Part shown: positions 16,764-29,688 of the stretch, piece by piece
Position numbering within the stretch: position 1 is the stretch's first letter
How the letters are laid out: each line of letters starts with the position of its first letter
Assembly (NCBI GenBank): GCA_011523655.1
Contig: WTGH01000034.1
Coordinates: forward strand, 62,001-126,000
DNA length: 64,000 nt
Source of the DNA: Rhodospirillaceae bacterium
GTDB taxonomy: Bacteria; Pseudomonadota; Alphaproteobacteria; Bin65
Reading direction: 5' to 3'
Program-made: the position numbers and the translations under genes
The notes under the pieces: model-generated
Told to the model about the DNA's origin: nothing
Database searches by the model: none
Seen by the model: only the letters and a program-made list of their open reading frames with translations

Positions 16764-17756
16764 CTAATTTTTTGCCTTCGGGTGGGCGGCGTCGTAGACG
16801 TCGAGCAGGCGGGCGGTGTCGACATCGGTGTAGCGCTGGGTGGTCGACAGGCTGGCGTGGCCCAGCAGTTCCTGGATGGCGCGCAGGTCGCCGCCGCCGG
16901 CGAGCAGGTGGGTGGCGAAGGAATGGCGCAGCACGTGCGGCGTCGCGGTCTCGGGCAGGCCGAGCGCCGGGCGGAGTTTCCGGACCAGCAGCTGCACGAT
17001 GCGCGGGCTGAGGCGGCCGCCTTTCTTGCCGACGAAGAGCGGCCCGTCCGGCGTGAGCGGATGGGGGCAGAGCGCGAGATAGCGCGCCACCGCCTCGCCG
17101 ACGACCGGCAGGACCGGCAGCACGCGCTGCTTGTTGCCCTTGCCGGTGACGACCAGCGTCGGTCCGAAGGGCGCGGCGCTGCGGTTGAGGCCGAGGGCTT
17201 CGGCAATCCGCAGGCCGCAGCCGTAGATCAGCGTCAGCACCGCCTCGTCGCGCGCCGCGATCCAGGCCTCCGCGTTGTCTGTCCCGGCCATGTCCAGCAG
17301 TTCGCCGGTCTCCGCCACGCTCAGGGGCTTGGGCACGGCGTGGGGCAGTTTCGGCGCGCGCAACGCCGTCACTGTCGGATTGTGCAGAATATCCTGTTTA
17401 TCCAGAAAATTATAAAAGCTGCGCACGGCCGAGACGGCCCGGGCGGTCGAGCGGCGCGCCTTGCCTGAGCGCGAGGCGAGCCAGGAGCGGAAATCCGCCG
17501 AGCCGAGCCGTTCGAGCGTGGCGCGGTCGGCCCGGGCGCCGAAATGATGGCCGAGAAACAGCAGGAAGGCGGTGAGGTCGCGCCGGTAGGCCGCCACCGT
17601 ATGCTCCGAAGCCCTTTTTTCGTGCTGCAGCCGGGACAGCCAGCCGTTCAGGTCGCGGCTGACCGCGGGATCGAATGCAGCGTCGAAATCCTCGCCGGCG
17701 CCAGCCGATGTCCCGGACGGAAGCGGCTCCGCTCCTAGCCGGGCAGGTCCAGCCAT
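16764..17756 (-). CDS. xerC: Tyrosine recombinase XerC
   Basis: 330 residues. The N-terminal SAM-like core-binding domain (LNGWLSRLQHEKRASEHTV, about residues 40-130) is followed by the catalytic domain with YGCGLRIAEALGL (first Arg), HVLRHSFATHLL (His and second Arg) and LGHASLSTTQRYT (His and nucleophilic Tyr). It resolves chromosome dimers at dif together with XerD. The ATG at 17756 overlaps the end of the DUF484 gene by 22 bases, giving a coupled pair as in other proteobacteria. A longer frame to 18077 would run inside the DUF484 gene and is rejected. Confidence 0.92.
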   Translation of the reverse strand: MAGPARLGAEPLPSGTSAGAGEDFDAAFDPAVSRDLNGWLSRLQHEKRASEHTVAAYRRDLTAFLLFLGHHFGARADRATLERLGSADFRSWLASRSGKARRSTARAVSAVRSFYNFLDKQDILHNPTVTALRAPKLPHAVPKPLSVAETGELLDMAGTDNAEAWIAARDEAVLTLIYGCGLRIAEALGLNRSAAPFGPTLVVTGKGNKQRVLPVLPVVGEAVARYLALCPHPLTPDGPLFVGKKGGRLSPRIVQLLVRKLRPALGLPETATPHVLRHSFATHLLAGGGDLRAIQELLGHASLSTTQRYTDVDTARLLDVYDAAHPKAKN

Positions 17757-18463
17757 GCGCGGGCCGTGCTCTCGATAACGCGGGCGAGGAAGAGATAGGG
17801 CTGACGCCCGCTGCGCTCGACGAAGGCGTCCGGATCGCGGCTGCCCAGGGCAAGCAGGCCGGCCGGCGCGCCGCGGCCGATGCTCAGGCGAACCAGCAGG
17901 TCGGACTGCACCAGCGAGGCCGCCCCGCCGTACAGGAGGCGCTCGGCCCGGACGGTGTCGCGGCATCGTTCGGCAATATCGGGGCCGCCCAGCAAGGCAT
18001 TCACCGCCCCGCTGGGCAGCAGGTTGACGCCGCTGCGCGTCCGGCCGTTCGGCTGCCCGTCGCCGGCCTCGATGCACAGGCCGACCGCGTCGATCCGCAG
18101 GGTGCGGGCGACGTCGTGGGTGATCGCCTCGACGAACTGTTCGAAGTTGCGAGCGTCGATCAGCGCAAAGCAGGCTTCGTGAACCCGCGCCTGCTGCCTG
18201 ACCAGCCGGCGCGCACCGTCAACCGCCGCCGCCTCTCCCCGGCGCGCCACTGCCAGATCGCGCTGCAGGCGTTGCACCAGGTACCGGCCGAAATCGATCG
18301 GGCCGTCCTTCTCGCCGGCGCCGGCCACCGGAGGCGGAGTCAGGATGGCGGCCAGTTCCGGCCGGTCGGTCAGGAAGTCCGGATGGCGGCACAGCCAGTC
18401 CGCGACCCGGTCGGCCGAGAGGGCCGCTGGCGCCGGTGCTCTGGAAGCTTCCGCCTTGCTCAC
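17735..18463 (-). CDS. DUF484 family protein
   Basis: 242 residues. The N-terminal ADRVADWLCRHPDFLTDRPELAAIL is the signature start of DUF484. A short coiled region (LVQRLQRDLAVARRGEAAAV) follows, then a GAF-like domain to the C terminus. It is the conserved partner upstream of xerC in many proteobacteria. Function is unknown; a cytoplasmic sensor or regulatory role is only suggested by the GAF-like fold. Confidence 0.88.
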   Translation of the reverse strand: MSKAEASRAPAPAALSADRVADWLCRHPDFLTDRPELAAILTPPPVAGAGEKDGPIDFGRYLVQRLQRDLAVARRGEAAAVDGARRLVRQQARVHEACFALIDARNFEQFVEAITHDVARTLRIDAVGLCIEAGDGQPNGRTRSGVNLLPSGAVNALLGGPDIAERCRDTVRAERLLYGGAASLVQSDLLVRLSIGRGAPAGLLALGSRDPDAFVERSGRQPYLFLARVIESTARAWLDLPG

Positions 18464-18486
18464 CGCCCCGGCCCCCGGTTACCGCC

Positions 18487-19173
18487 CTACCCGGCTTTCT
18501 CGGCCGGCGCATCCTCCGACAGGATGGCCTGACCGGTCTTTTCCCAGTCGGCGAGGAAGGCCGCCAGCCCCTTGTCGGTCAGCGGATGCTGGAACAGTTG
18601 CCGCAACACCGAAGGCGGCAGGGTCGCGACGTGCGCGCCCATGCGCGCCGCTTCGACCAGGTGCATCGGGTTGCGGATCGAGGCGACCAGAACTTCCGTT
18701 TCGATCTCCGGATAGTTGTCGTAGATCCCGACGATATCCGCGATCAGCTGCATCCCGTTGGTCGAGATGTCGTCGAGCCGGCCGACGAAGGGCGAAACGT
18801 AGGTGGCCCCCGCCTTGGCCGCGAGGATCGCCTGGCCGGCCGAGAAACACAGGGTAACGTTGACCTTGATGTTTTCGCTGCGGAAGGTCCGGCAGGCCTT
18901 CAGGCCGTCCATCGTGAGCGGCACCTTGATCACGACGTTGTCGGCCACCCTGGCGAGCTTCTGACCTTCGCGGACCATGGTGTGATAGTCGGTCGCCGCC
19001 ACCTCGGCGCTGACGTCGCCCGGCACGACGCGGCAGATTTCCCCGATCGTTTCCATGAAATCGCCGCCGCTCTTGGCGATCAGCGACGGATTGGTCGTCA
19101 CCCCGTCGAGCAGGCCGGTCGCCGCAAGGTCGCGGATCTCGTTGAGATCGGCCGTGTCGATGAAGAATTTCAT
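18487..19173 (-). CDS. tal: Small transaldolase (fructose-6-phosphate aldolase-like)
   Basis: 228 residues beginning [16 protein letters not shown], the canonical start of the short transaldolase family. [16 protein letters not shown] binds substrate phosphate, and the Schiff-base lysine is in [23 protein letters not shown] and [21 protein letters not shown] complete the barrel. Length is typical of the short class. The ATG at 19173 is preferred over an upstream in-frame start at 19275 because the protein then begins exactly at the family N terminus. It acts in the pentose phosphate pathway. It is divergent from priA. Confidence 0.93.
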   Translation of the reverse strand: MKFFIDTADLNEIRDLAATGLLDGVTTNPSLIAKSGGDFMETIGEICRVVPGDVSAEVAATDYHTMVREGQKLARVADNVVIKVPLTMDGLKACRTFRSENIKVNVTLCFSAGQAILAAKAGATYVSPFVGRLDDISTNGMQLIADIVGIYDNYPEIETEVLVASIRNPMHLVEAARMGAHVATLPPSVLRQLFQHPLTDKGLAAFLADWEKTGQAILSEDAPAEKAG

Positions 19174-19343
19174 CGGGTCGTCCTGTCCTTCCGGCCGGCT
19201 GCCGCATCGCCTGGCCGGCTTTGCAGCCGACATGTGCTGGCAGCCGTCCTGCGCCTCTGTTATCCGTTTGCGCATGATAGCCCAGCATTACCGGCGCGCC
19301 AAGCCGCAGCCCCCTTGGCCGGCCTGTCCGCGGACAGGGGCGC

Positions 19344-21551
19344 ATGTCTAGGGCGGACCGGGCGAAGGTGCTGCTGCCGATGCCGGTCGGCAGCGGCTAC
19401 GACTACCGGATACCGGCGGATATGGCGGTGTCCCCCGGCGATTTCGTGCGGGTGCCGCTCGGGCCGCGGCAGATGACGGGCGTGGTCTGGGGCGCGGCCG
19501 ACGGCGCCGTGCCGGACGACCGGCTCAAGGCGATGATCGCCCGGCACGACGCGCCGCCGCTCGCCAAGGCACACCGCCGGTTCATCGACTGGATCGCCGC
19601 CTACGCCGTCGCCGCGCCGGGATCGGTGTTGCGCATGTCCGTCCCGGTGCCGGAGGCGCTCGATCCGCCGGCGCCGGAGACCGGCTACCGGCTTGTGGCC
19701 CCAGCGGCGGGCCCGGCGGCGGCCCCCGCCCCGCCCCCCGCCCCACCCGGTGTGCGGATCACGCCGCAGAGGCAGCGCGTTCTGGACGCGCTTGCCGACG
19801 CGGGCACCGTCGCGGCCGAGCGGCTCAGGACCGCGGCCGGCGTGTCGTCTGCCGTCCTGACCGGCATGGCGAAGGCCGGCCTGGTCGAAGCGGCGCCGGT
19901 CGCCGTCCGCGCGGACTGGCCGGCGCCGGACCCGGATCGCGCCGGAGTCGCCCTGTCCGCGGATCAAGCAGCCGCCGCGCGGGCGCTCGCCGGGGCGGTC
20001 GGCGCGGGGTATGCAACCCTCGTGCTCGAAGGAGTCTCCGGATCGGGCAAGACCGAAGTCTATTTCGAAGCCATCGCCGAGGCGCTGCGCCAGGGCCGGC
20101 AGTCGATCGTCCTGCTGCCCGAAATCGCCCTGAGCGCCCAGTGGCTCGCCCGTTTCGAGCAGCGCTTCGGCGCCGCGCCGGCGCCCTGGCACTCGGACCT
20201 GACCCGCGCCCAGCGGCGGCAGATCTGGCGCGCCGCAGCGACCGGCACGGCCCGGGTCGTCGTCGGCGCGCGCTCCGCCCTCATGCTGCCGATGCCCGAG
20301 TTGGGCCTGATCGTCGTCGACGAGGAACACGACCAGAGCTTCAAGCAGGAAGACGGCGTGGTCTATCACGCCAGGGACATGGCGGTCGTCCGCGCGACGC
20401 TCGAGGAGGTTCCCGTGGTGCTCGCCTCCGCGACGCCGGCGCTGGAGACCGTCGCCAATGTCGAACGGGGGCGCTATGCGCGCCTGGTCCTGCCGGAACG
20501 CCACGGTCGCGCCGCGATGCCGGCGGTCGAACTGCTCGATCTGCGCGAGGAAGGACCGCCGCGCGGACGCTGGCTCGCCGGCCGCATGGTCCACACGATC
20601 GCCGAAACGCTGGCGGCCGGGGAGCAGGCCCTGCTCTATCTCAACCGCCGGGGCTATGCGCCGCTCACCCTGTGCCGCGGATGCGGCCTGCGTCTTGAGT
20701 GCCCGCAATGCGCGGCCTGGCTGGTCGAGCACCGGCTCGCCGGCCGGCTGGAATGCCATCATTGCGGCCACACGCGGACGCTGCCCCGCGAATGCCCGGA
20801 GTGCGGCGCGGAAGACAGCTTCGTGCCGTGCGGGCCGGGCGTGGAGCGGCTGGCGGAAGAGGTCGCCGGCCTGCTGCCGAGCGCCCGGGTGCTGGTGGCG
20901 ACGAGCGACACGATCCGCGGGCCGGCGGCTGCGGCAGCGCTGGTGGGCGACGTCCGGGACGGTGCGGTCGACCTGCTGATCGGCACGCAGATCCTCGCCA
21001 AGGGGCATCATTTTCCCCGGCTGACCCTGGTCGGGGTGGTCGATGCGGACCTGGGCCTCGCCGGCGGCGACCTGCGCGCCGCGGAGCGGACCTGGCAGAT
21101 GCTCAACCAGGTCGCCGGCCGGGCCGGGCGGGCGGAGCGACCCGGGCGCGTGATCCTGCAATCCTGGCAGCCGGAGCATCCCGTATTGCAGGCGATCGCG
21201 GCCGGCGACCGGGACGGTTTCATCGCCGAGGAAAAGGCGGGGCGCGAACGCTGCGGCATGCCGCCCTACGGCCGGCTGGCCGCCATCATCGTATCGGGGC
21301 GTCGCGCCGAAGCGGTGCAGCAGGCGGCGCAGGCGCTCGGACGGTACGCGCCGGTGCAGGACGGCCTGGCGGTGCTCGGCCCGACGCCGGCGCCGCTGGC
21401 CCTGCTGCGCGGCTATTTCCGCCACCGCCTGCTGGTGAAGGCCGCGCGGACGGTCAACCTCCAGGACTATATCCGGCGCTGGCTGTCGCGGACCCCGCAG
21501 CCCGGCGGCGTCCGGATCAAGGTCGATATCGATCCCTACAGCTTCTCCTGA
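19344..21551 (+). CDS. priA: Primosomal protein N' (PriA helicase)
   Basis: 735 residues. The N-terminal DNA-binding region ([16 protein letters not shown]) is followed by a helicase core with Walker [13 protein letters not shown] and Walker [13 protein letters not shown]. The cysteine-rich zinc-binding insert shows four pairs between CRGCG and CPECG (about residues 445-490). Conserved helicase C-terminal motifs include [14 protein letters not shown] and [14 protein letters not shown]. It restarts stalled replication forks. Placement immediately before the ATP synthase genes is common in alphaproteobacteria. The interval of 240 bases to atpH contains no other gene. Confidence 0.95.
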   Translation: MSRADRAKVLLPMPVGSGYDYRIPADMAVSPGDFVRVPLGPRQMTGVVWGAADGAVPDDRLKAMIARHDAPPLAKAHRRFIDWIAAYAVAAPGSVLRMSVPVPEALDPPAPETGYRLVAPAAGPAAAPAPPPAPPGVRITPQRQRVLDALADAGTVAAERLRTAAGVSSAVLTGMAKAGLVEAAPVAVRADWPAPDPDRAGVALSADQAAAARALAGAVGAGYATLVLEGVSGSGKTEVYFEAIAEALRQGRQSIVLLPEIALSAQWLARFEQRFGAAPAPWHSDLTRAQRRQIWRAAATGTARVVVGARSALMLPMPELGLIVVDEEHDQSFKQEDGVVYHARDMAVVRATLEEVPVVLASATPALETVANVERGRYARLVLPERHGRAAMPAVELLDLREEGPPRGRWLAGRMVHTIAETLAAGEQALLYLNRRGYAPLTLCRGCGLRLECPQCAAWLVEHRLAGRLECHHCGHTRTLPRECPECGAEDSFVPCGPGVERLAEEVAGLLPSARVLVATSDTIRGPAAAAALVGDVRDGAVDLLIGTQILAKGHHFPRLTLVGVVDADLGLAGGDLRAAERTWQMLNQVAGRAGRAERPGRVILQSWQPEHPVLQAIAAGDRDGFIAEEKAGRERCGMPPYGRLAAIIVSGRRAEAVQQAAQALGRYAPVQDGLAVLGPTPAPLALLRGYFRHRLLVKAARTVNLQDYIRRWLSRTPQPGGVRIKVDIDPYSFS

Positions 21552-21791
21552 GAAAAACGGGCCCGGCGCCGCACCTGCCGGAACCGCCCGCAAATCGCTG
21601 CGGCCACATTACGCAGCGCCGGTTTCTTGCCGGTTCCGAAGCCACTATGTTAGCAAAATCCGGCCTGACAGGCAGGGGTCCGGGCATGCGTTCGCCCCGG
21701 AATTTTCTGGAAAAATCACCAATTTCCACGGCAGTCTGCCGCGCTCCGGCGCTGAGGGTTCGCCGCATGCCGTGGAGCGGGACATCGGATT

Positions 21792-22349
21792 TTGGCGTCA
21801 AATTCGAGTGATACCAGCGGCATCGCCGAGCGGTACGCAACGGCGCTCTATGACATGGCGGACGAAGCGAAACAGCTCGACGCCGTGGCCGATGACCTGC
21901 GCGGGCTGAAATCCCTGCTGGAGGACAGCGACGACCTGCGCCGCCTGGTCCGGTCGCCGCTGATCGACCGCCAGGTCCAGACCGCCGCGATGATGGCCGT
22001 TCTCGAAAGGGCCGGTGTCGGCGACCTGACGCGCCGCTTCGTCGGCGTCGTCGGCCAGAACCGCCGCCTGTTCGCGATGGGCGCGATGATCGACGCTTTT
22101 CTTGCCGTGCTGGCGCGGCGGCGCGGCGAGGAAACGGCCTATGTGGCGAGCGCCGCGGCGCTGAGCGACGCACAGCTGGACCGGCTCGCCGAGACCCTGC
22201 GGAAAGCCGTCGGGTCGAAGGTGCGGGTCGAGACGGCGGTCGATCCGGCGCTGATCGGCGGGCTGGTGGTCCGGGTCGGATCCCGGATGGTCGATTCCTC
22301 GGTCAGGACCAAACTGCAGCGCATGCAACTCGCGATGAAGGGAACCTGA
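21792..22349 (+). CDS. atpH: F1 ATP synthase delta subunit
   Basis: 185 residues. [13 protein letters not shown] near the start is the standard delta-subunit opening, and [27 protein letters not shown] near the end is its C-terminal signature. The start is a TTG at 21792, with no better in-frame ATG nearby; the weak start may lower delta relative to alpha. First gene of atpHAGDC, four bases before atpA. It forms part of the peripheral stalk linking F1 to the membrane sector, whose genes lie elsewhere. Confidence 0.93.
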   Translation: MASNSSDTSGIAERYATALYDMADEAKQLDAVADDLRGLKSLLEDSDDLRRLVRSPLIDRQVQTAAMMAVLERAGVGDLTRRFVGVVGQNRRLFAMGAMIDAFLAVLARRRGEETAYVASAAALSDAQLDRLAETLRKAVGSKVRVETAVDPALIGGLVVRVGSRMVDSSVRTKLQRMQLAMKGT

Positions 22350-22353
22350 GGGC

Positions 22354-23883
22354 ATGGACATCCAGGCCGCAGAAATCTCCGCAATCCTGAAGCAGCAGAT
22401 CGCCGACTTCGATACGGAAGCCGATGTCGCCGAGGTCGGCCAGGTGCTGTCGGTCGGCGACGGGATCGCCCGGGTTTACGGGCTGGACAATGTCCAGGCC
22501 GGCGAGATGGTCGAGTTCCCCGGCGGCATCAAGGGCATGGCGCTGAACCTCGAGATCGACAATGTCGGCATCGTGATTTTCGGCGACGACCGGGATATCC
22601 GCGAGGGCGATACCGTCAAGCGGACCGGCGCCATCGTCGACGTGCCGGTCGGCACCGGCCTGCTCGGGCGGGTGGTCGACGGCCTGGGCAACCCGGTCGA
22701 CGGCAAGGGCCCGATCGAGGCGGCCGAACGCGCGCGTGTCGAGGTCAAGGCGCCGGGCATCATCCCGCGCCGCTCGGTACACGAGCCGATGCAGACCGGC
22801 CTGAAGGCGCTGGACGCCCTGGTGCCGATCGGGCGCGGCCAGCGCGAACTGATCATCGGCGACCGGCAGACCGGCAAGACGGCCGTGGCGATCGACACCT
22901 TCATCAACCAGAAAGGCGTCAACGCCGCCGAGGACCCGGCGACCAAGCTGCACTGCATCTACGTTGCCGTCGGGCAAAAGCGCTCCACAGTCGCGCAGAT
23001 CGTCAAGACGCTCGAGGAGAACGGCGCGATGGACTATTCCATCGTCGTCGCCGCCACCGCGTCCGACCCGGCGCCGCTGCAGTTCCTGGCGCCCTATACC
23101 GGCTGCACGATGGGCGAGTATTTCCGCGACAACGGCATGCACGCGGTGATCGTCTACGACGACCTGTCGAAGCAGGCGGTCTCCTATCGCCAGATGTCGC
23201 TGCTGCTGCGCCGGCCGCCCGGACGCGAGGCCTACCCCGGCGACGTGTTCTACCTGCACTCCCGCCTGCTCGAACGGGCGGCGAAGATGAACGAGGAGCA
23301 CGGCGCCGGCTCGCTGACCGCCCTGCCGATCATCGAGACCCAGGCGAATGACGTCTCGGCCTACATCCCGACCAACGTGATCTCGATCACCGACGGACAG
23401 ATCTTCCTCGAGACCAACCTGTTCTACAAGGGCATCCGCCCGGCCATCAATGTCGGCCTGTCGGTGTCGCGCGTCGGCTCGGCGGCCCAGGTCAAGGCGA
23501 TGCGCCAGGTCGCCGGCTCGATCAAGCTGGAACTGGCCCAGTATCGCGAGCTGGAGGCCTTCTCCCAGTTCGCCTCCGATCTCGACGCCGCCACCCAGCG
23601 CCAGCTCGCGCGCGGCGCGCGACTGACCGAGCTGCTGAAGCAGGACCAGTATGCGCCGCTTTCGATGGAAGAGCAGGTCGTGTCGATCTTCGCCGGCGTG
23701 AACGGCTATCTCGACACGATCGCGGTGCGGGACGTGACCCGCTTCGAGGCCCAGTATCTCGCCGCGATTCGCGACAAGGGCGCCGATATCCTGGCGACGG
23801 TCCGCGAGGAAGGCGTGGTCAGCGACGAGACCGAAAGCAAGCTCAAGGCCTTCCTTGACGATTTCGTCAAGACTTTCGCGTAA
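22354..23883 (+). CDS. atpA: F1 ATP synthase alpha subunit
   Basis: 509 residues, full family length. The P-loop is [13 protein letters not shown] at about residue 169. The catalytic-interface arginine lies in [18 protein letters not shown], and [13 protein letters not shown] is the family signature. The N terminus, [19 protein letters not shown], fits the peripheral-stalk contact. It binds nucleotide at the non-catalytic site and forms the alpha3beta3 head. It lies second in the operon. Confidence 0.97.
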   Translation: MDIQAAEISAILKQQIADFDTEADVAEVGQVLSVGDGIARVYGLDNVQAGEMVEFPGGIKGMALNLEIDNVGIVIFGDDRDIREGDTVKRTGAIVDVPVGTGLLGRVVDGLGNPVDGKGPIEAAERARVEVKAPGIIPRRSVHEPMQTGLKALDALVPIGRGQRELIIGDRQTGKTAVAIDTFINQKGVNAAEDPATKLHCIYVAVGQKRSTVAQIVKTLEENGAMDYSIVVAATASDPAPLQFLAPYTGCTMGEYFRDNGMHAVIVYDDLSKQAVSYRQMSLLLRRPPGREAYPGDVFYLHSRLLERAAKMNEEHGAGSLTALPIIETQANDVSAYIPTNVISITDGQIFLETNLFYKGIRPAINVGLSVSRVGSAAQVKAMRQVAGSIKLELAQYRELEAFSQFASDLDAATQRQLARGARLTELLKQDQYAPLSMEEQVVSIFAGVNGYLDTIAVRDVTRFEAQYLAAIRDKGADILATVREEGVVSDETESKLKAFLDDFVKTFA

Positions 23884-23974
23884 GGGTTTCGGGGCTTTCG
23901 GGAGCGACCGCGAAATCGCCCGGCGATTCGCGCGGTCCGGCCGGGGAACGGAGCCAAAGGGATAGATCGGCGGC

Positions 23975-26324
<2,350 letters not shown>

Positions 26325-26403
26325 GCGCCGCCTGCGCAGGCAACGCGCAGACGGGCCAAAAACGGGCGGGCCAAAAACGGGCGGGCCGGAGACGGGCTGA
26401 AAC

Positions 26404-26808
26404 ATGGCTGACGAGAAAGTCGAATTCGAACTGGTGTCGCCGGAGCGGCTATTGTCCTCCGAGGCCGTCGACATGGTCGTCGTCCCCGGCGCCGAGGGCG
26501 ATTTCGGCGTCCTGCCGCGCCATTCGCTGCTGATTTCCGGGGTGCGCACCGGCGTGATCCAGGTCTGGAACGGCAATGCCGTGACCGACCGCATCTTCGT
26601 CGCCGGCGGATTCTGCGAGGTCACCGGCGAGCGCTGCACGGTGCTGGCCGAGGAGGCGGTCCGGGTCGAGGATATCGACCGCAACGCCATCGAAGCCGAA
26701 CTGAAGAATTTACGCGAAGACGCCGCCGACGCCAAATCGCCCGAGGAACGCACCGCCGCCGAGGCGCGAATCGCAACGCGCGAAGCCATGCTGGCTGCGG
26801 CCGGCTGA
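26404..26808 (+). CDS. atpC: F1 ATP synthase epsilon subunit
   Basis: 134 residues. FELVSPERLLSSEAVDMVVVPGAEGDFGVLPRH is the conserved beta-sandwich opening of epsilon, followed by a C-terminal helical hairpin rich in Glu and Ala. It regulates ATP hydrolysis and couples the rotor to the c-ring. It ends the operon. The 79-base space after atpD holds a short tandem repetition of an ACGGGC(GGG)CCAAAA unit at about 26350-26395, with no evident function. Confidence 0.93.
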   Translation: MADEKVEFELVSPERLLSSEAVDMVVVPGAEGDFGVLPRHSLLISGVRTGVIQVWNGNAVTDRIFVAGGFCEVTGERCTVLAEEAVRVEDIDRNAIEAELKNLREDAADAKSPEERTAAEARIATREAMLAAAG

Positions 26809-26967
26809 CCGGTCTTTCATCGCAGGACCGGACCGGATGTAAACGCTTCCGACCGCTGGACGCGCCGCGGCGCGTTGCCTATATTACGGGCGGTCAATCC
26901 GGGCGGATTGGGGGGCCGCCCCGTCATCGGTGAAGGCAGCGGACTGCCGACGGTTCGAGGCAAAGCG

Positions 26968-27792
26968 GTGAAGCACTGGACGCTCGACGATATTGCCTGG
27001 GAGAACTTCGACCCGGGCAAGGTTGATCCCGATCTGGTCAAGGTCATCAAGGCGGCAAGCCTTGTGGAGAAGAACGGCCGCGATTACGGCCGGTATCTTC
27101 AGGAAGTGTTCGAGGACGATCCCGAGTTTTCCGAAGCTGCGGTCGGGTGGGCCGAGGAAGAGGTCCAGCACGGCGACGCCCTGGGCCGCTGGGCCGAAAT
27201 GGCCGATCCGTCCTTCGATTTTCCTGCCGCCTTCGAGGATTTTGCCGCCAACGTCAAACTGCCCACCGGCATGGCCAGGTCCGTGCGCGGCTCGCGGGTC
27301 GGCGAGCTGGTCGCCCGCTGCGTCGTCGAATGCGGCACCTCTTCCATGTACACGGCCCTCGCCAACGCGGCTGAGGAGCCGGTGCTCAAACAAATCTGCC
27401 ACAAAATCGCCGCCGACGAATTGCGGCACTACAAGCTCTTCTACAAGCACGAGAAGCGCTATCTGGAGATCGAACGGATCGGCCGAATACGGCGCTTCTG
27501 GGTTGCGCTGAGCCGGGCGCGCGAGACCGAGGACGACGAGCTCGCCTACGCCTATTTCGCGGCGAACAACCGGGGCGGCGACTATGACCGTAAAGCCGCC
27601 AACCGGGAATATTCCGCGACGGTGTACGGCTTCTACCGTTTCCACCATGTCCAACGCGCGGTGGCGATGGCCTTCAAGGCGGCCGGCCTCAAGCCGCACA
27701 GCCGTCTTTCCACCTGGATGTCGAGAGTCATTTACACAGTTCTGAAATGGCGTACCCGGGCCGGCCGCCCGCCGCTCGCCGCAGAGGCCTGA
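26968..27792 (+). CDS. Ferritin-like (diiron, rubrerythrin-type) protein
   Basis: 274 residues from a GTG at 26968 with GAGG seven bases before it. The frame is open from 26875, but a TATATT -10-like hexamer lies at 26880, inside that extension, so the shorter form is preferred. WAEEEVQHGDAL and CHKIAADELRHYKLFYKHE supply the two ExxH-type iron-ligand motifs of the four-helix ferritin-like fold. A basic C-terminal tail follows. The substrate is unknown; oxygen- or peroxide-dependent chemistry is the family expectation. It is convergent with rppH. Confidence 0.75.
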   Translation: MKHWTLDDIAWENFDPGKVDPDLVKVIKAASLVEKNGRDYGRYLQEVFEDDPEFSEAAVGWAEEEVQHGDALGRWAEMADPSFDFPAAFEDFAANVKLPTGMARSVRGSRVGELVARCVVECGTSSMYTALANAAEEPVLKQICHKIAADELRHYKLFYKHEKRYLEIERIGRIRRFWVALSRARETEDDELAYAYFAANNRGGDYDRKAANREYSATVYGFYRFHHVQRAVAMAFKAAGLKPHSRLSTWMSRVIYTVLKWRTRAGRPPLAAEA

Positions 27793-27817
27793 CCGGCGCC
27801 TCGAAACCCCAGCCCCG

Positions 27818-28333
27818 CTATCCGCGCGCCAGCGCCGCGATCGCCGGGGCGAATTCCGCCAGCACCGTTTCGTAGAGTGGCCGCTTGAATCCGACGATCA
27901 GCGCCGGCAGGCGCTCCGGCTCGATCCACCGCCAGGCGCTGAATTCGGCATGGGCGCCGTCGATGCAGATTTCGGAGTCCGCACCGTCGAAGCGCATGGC
28001 GAACCATTTCTGCGCCTGGCCGACATAGCGGCCCTGCCAGAGCCGGCCGCGCAGGTCCGCCGGCAGGTCGTAGCTGAGCCAGCCGCGGCTCTCCGCAAGA
28101 AGCGTCGTATCGTCGATACCGGTCTCTTCGGCGAGTTCCCGGTGCGCCGCCGCCGCCGGCGCCTCGCCCGCGTCGATGCCGCCCTGGGGCATCTGCCAGG
28201 CGCCCGGCGTATCGATCCGCTCGGCGACGAACACCCGGCCCGCACGGTTGAGCAGCATGATCCCGACGCCGCGCCGGTATTCGGGGCCCGGCCCGGCATC
28301 GTCCGTCGCCGGCGGCGGGGCGGCGCCGGTCAC
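27818..28333 (-). CDS. rppH: RNA pyrophosphohydrolase (Nudix)
   Basis: 171 residues. YRRGVGIMLLNRAGRVFVAERID and WQMPQGGID are the opening of RppH. The Nudix box runs from the GGIDAGE start through HRELAEETGI (about residues 51-73), with the catalytic glutamates present, and KWFAMRF and FKRPLYETV follow. It converts the 5' triphosphate of transcripts to monophosphate and so starts mRNA decay. It lies at the end of a gpmI-envC-ctpA-rppH run on one strand. Confidence 0.93.
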   Translation of the reverse strand: MTGAAPPPATDDAGPGPEYRRGVGIMLLNRAGRVFVAERIDTPGAWQMPQGGIDAGEAPAAAAHRELAEETGIDDTTLLAESRGWLSYDLPADLRGRLWQGRYVGQAQKWFAMRFDGADSEICIDGAHAEFSAWRWIEPERLPALIVGFKRPLYETVLAEFAPAIAALARG

Positions 28334-28374
28334 GGCCGAGGCGTCCGTAGCAGGTGCGGCCGCTGCAGCGGCGC

Positions 28375-29688
28375 CTATTCGCCGCCGTTCACTTTCCTGA
28401 AGAGCGCGAGTCCCCTCAGCAGGTCGACGGCGCGGGACAACTGGTAATCGTCGGGCGCCTTCTCGCCGGCCGCCGCGGGACTGTCGCCGCCGCTCGAACC
28501 GGCACCTTCCTGCTTCCTGCCGTTATCCTTCCTCTCCGCATCCAGGGCGTTCGGCAGGTCGACCTCCCGGCCGAGGCCGCGCGGCGCCAGCGCCGTCACC
28601 TTTGCCTGCTCGACGACGATGTCCGGAACGATGCCCTTGGCCTGGATCGAGCGGCCCGACGGCGTGTAGTAGCGGGCGGTGGTCAGCCGCATGGCGCCCT
28701 GGTTGCCCAGAGGCACGACGGTCTGGACCGAACCCTTGCCGAAGCTCTTGGTGCCCATGAGGATGGCCCGGCGATGGTCCTGCAGCGCGCCGGCGACGAT
28801 TTCCGAGGCCGAAGCAGAGCCGTTGTTGATCAGCACGACGATCGGCAGACCGTCGGTCATATCGCCCTTCTTGGCGTTGTATCGGCTGCTGATCTTGGCT
28901 TCGCGGCCGCGGGTCGAGACGATCTCGCCGCGGTCGAGGAAACTGTCGGTGACGTCGATCGCCTGGGAGAGCAGGCCGCCCGGATTGTTGCGCAGGTCGA
29001 GCACGACGCCGCCCCATGCCTTGCCCGGCTTGCGCCGGAATTCGCTGAGCGCGGTATCCAGGCCGACCTTGGTCTGCTGGGTGAACGCCGTGATCCGGAT
29101 ATAGCCGATATTGCCGATCGTCCGGTGGCGCACCGACTTGACCGTAATGATGGCCCTGACAATGGTGACGTCGAACGGATCGACTCCCTTGCGCCGGATC
29201 TTGATCGTAATCTTCGAGTCGACCGGGCCGCGCATCATGTTGACGGCTTCGCGCAGGGAAATGCCGATGATCGGCTTGCCGTCGATATGGGTGATCAGGT
29301 CGTTCGCGCGGATGCCCGCCCTTGCGGCCGGCGTATCGTCGAGCGGCGAGATCACCTTCACGATGCCGCGCTCCGTCGTGACCTGGATGCCGAGGCCGCC
29401 GAACTTGCCTGCGGTGTCGACCTGCATCTCCTTGAAGGCTTCGGCGCTCATATAGTTGGAATGCGGGTCGAGCGACTGCAGCATGCCGTTGATCGCGGCT
29501 TCCATCAGCTTTTTGTCGGTGACCTTCTCGACATAGCCGGAGCGCACCCGCTCGAACACGGCGCCGAACAGGTCGAGATATCTGTAGGTGTCGGGTTCCT
29601 TCTCGTCCGCGGCCCGGACCGGACCGGAGGCCGGCACGGCGATCGTCGCCGAGACCAGGAAGAGAACGGCAAGCGCAATACGTTTCAT
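28375..29688 (-). CDS. ctpA: Carboxy-terminal processing protease, S41 family
   Basis: 437 residues. A signal segment (ALAVLFLVSATIAVPAS) is followed by the PDZ domain (GIQVTTERGIVKVISPLDDTPAARAGI). The catalytic domain has the RITAFTQQT and VVLDLRNNPGGLL motifs, with the Ser/Lys dyad in NNGSASASEIVAGALQDH (Ser) and GTKSFGKGSVQ (Lys). It acts in the periplasm on envelope proteins. It overlaps envC by four bases, suggesting joint control of septal cell-wall hydrolysis. Confidence 0.95.
   Translation of the reverse strand: MKRIALAVLFLVSATIAVPASGPVRAADEKEPDTYRYLDLFGAVFERVRSGYVEKVTDKKLMEAAINGMLQSLDPHSNYMSAEAFKEMQVDTAGKFGGLGIQVTTERGIVKVISPLDDTPAARAGIRANDLITHIDGKPIIGISLREAVNMMRGPVDSKITIKIRRKGVDPFDVTIVRAIITVKSVRHRTIGNIGYIRITAFTQQTKVGLDTALSEFRRKPGKAWGGVVLDLRNNPGGLLSQAIDVTDSFLDRGEIVSTRGREAKISSRYNAKKGDMTDGLPIVVLINNGSASASEIVAGALQDHRRAILMGTKSFGKGSVQTVVPLGNQGAMRLTTARYYTPSGRSIQAKGIVPDIVVEQAKVTALAPRGLGREVDLPNALDAERKDNGRKQEGAGSSGGDSPAAAGEKAPDDYQLSRAVDLLRGLALFRKVNGGE

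Noticed and set aside
16764..18077. 437-residue version of XerC starting at 18077
   Set aside because: The extra N-terminal part is an out-of-frame reading of the DUF484 gene and does not resemble any recombinase.
26344..26403. Short tandem GGGCCAAAAACGG units between atpD and atpC
   Set aside because: Only about two imperfect copies and no sign of regulatory function; probably slippage.
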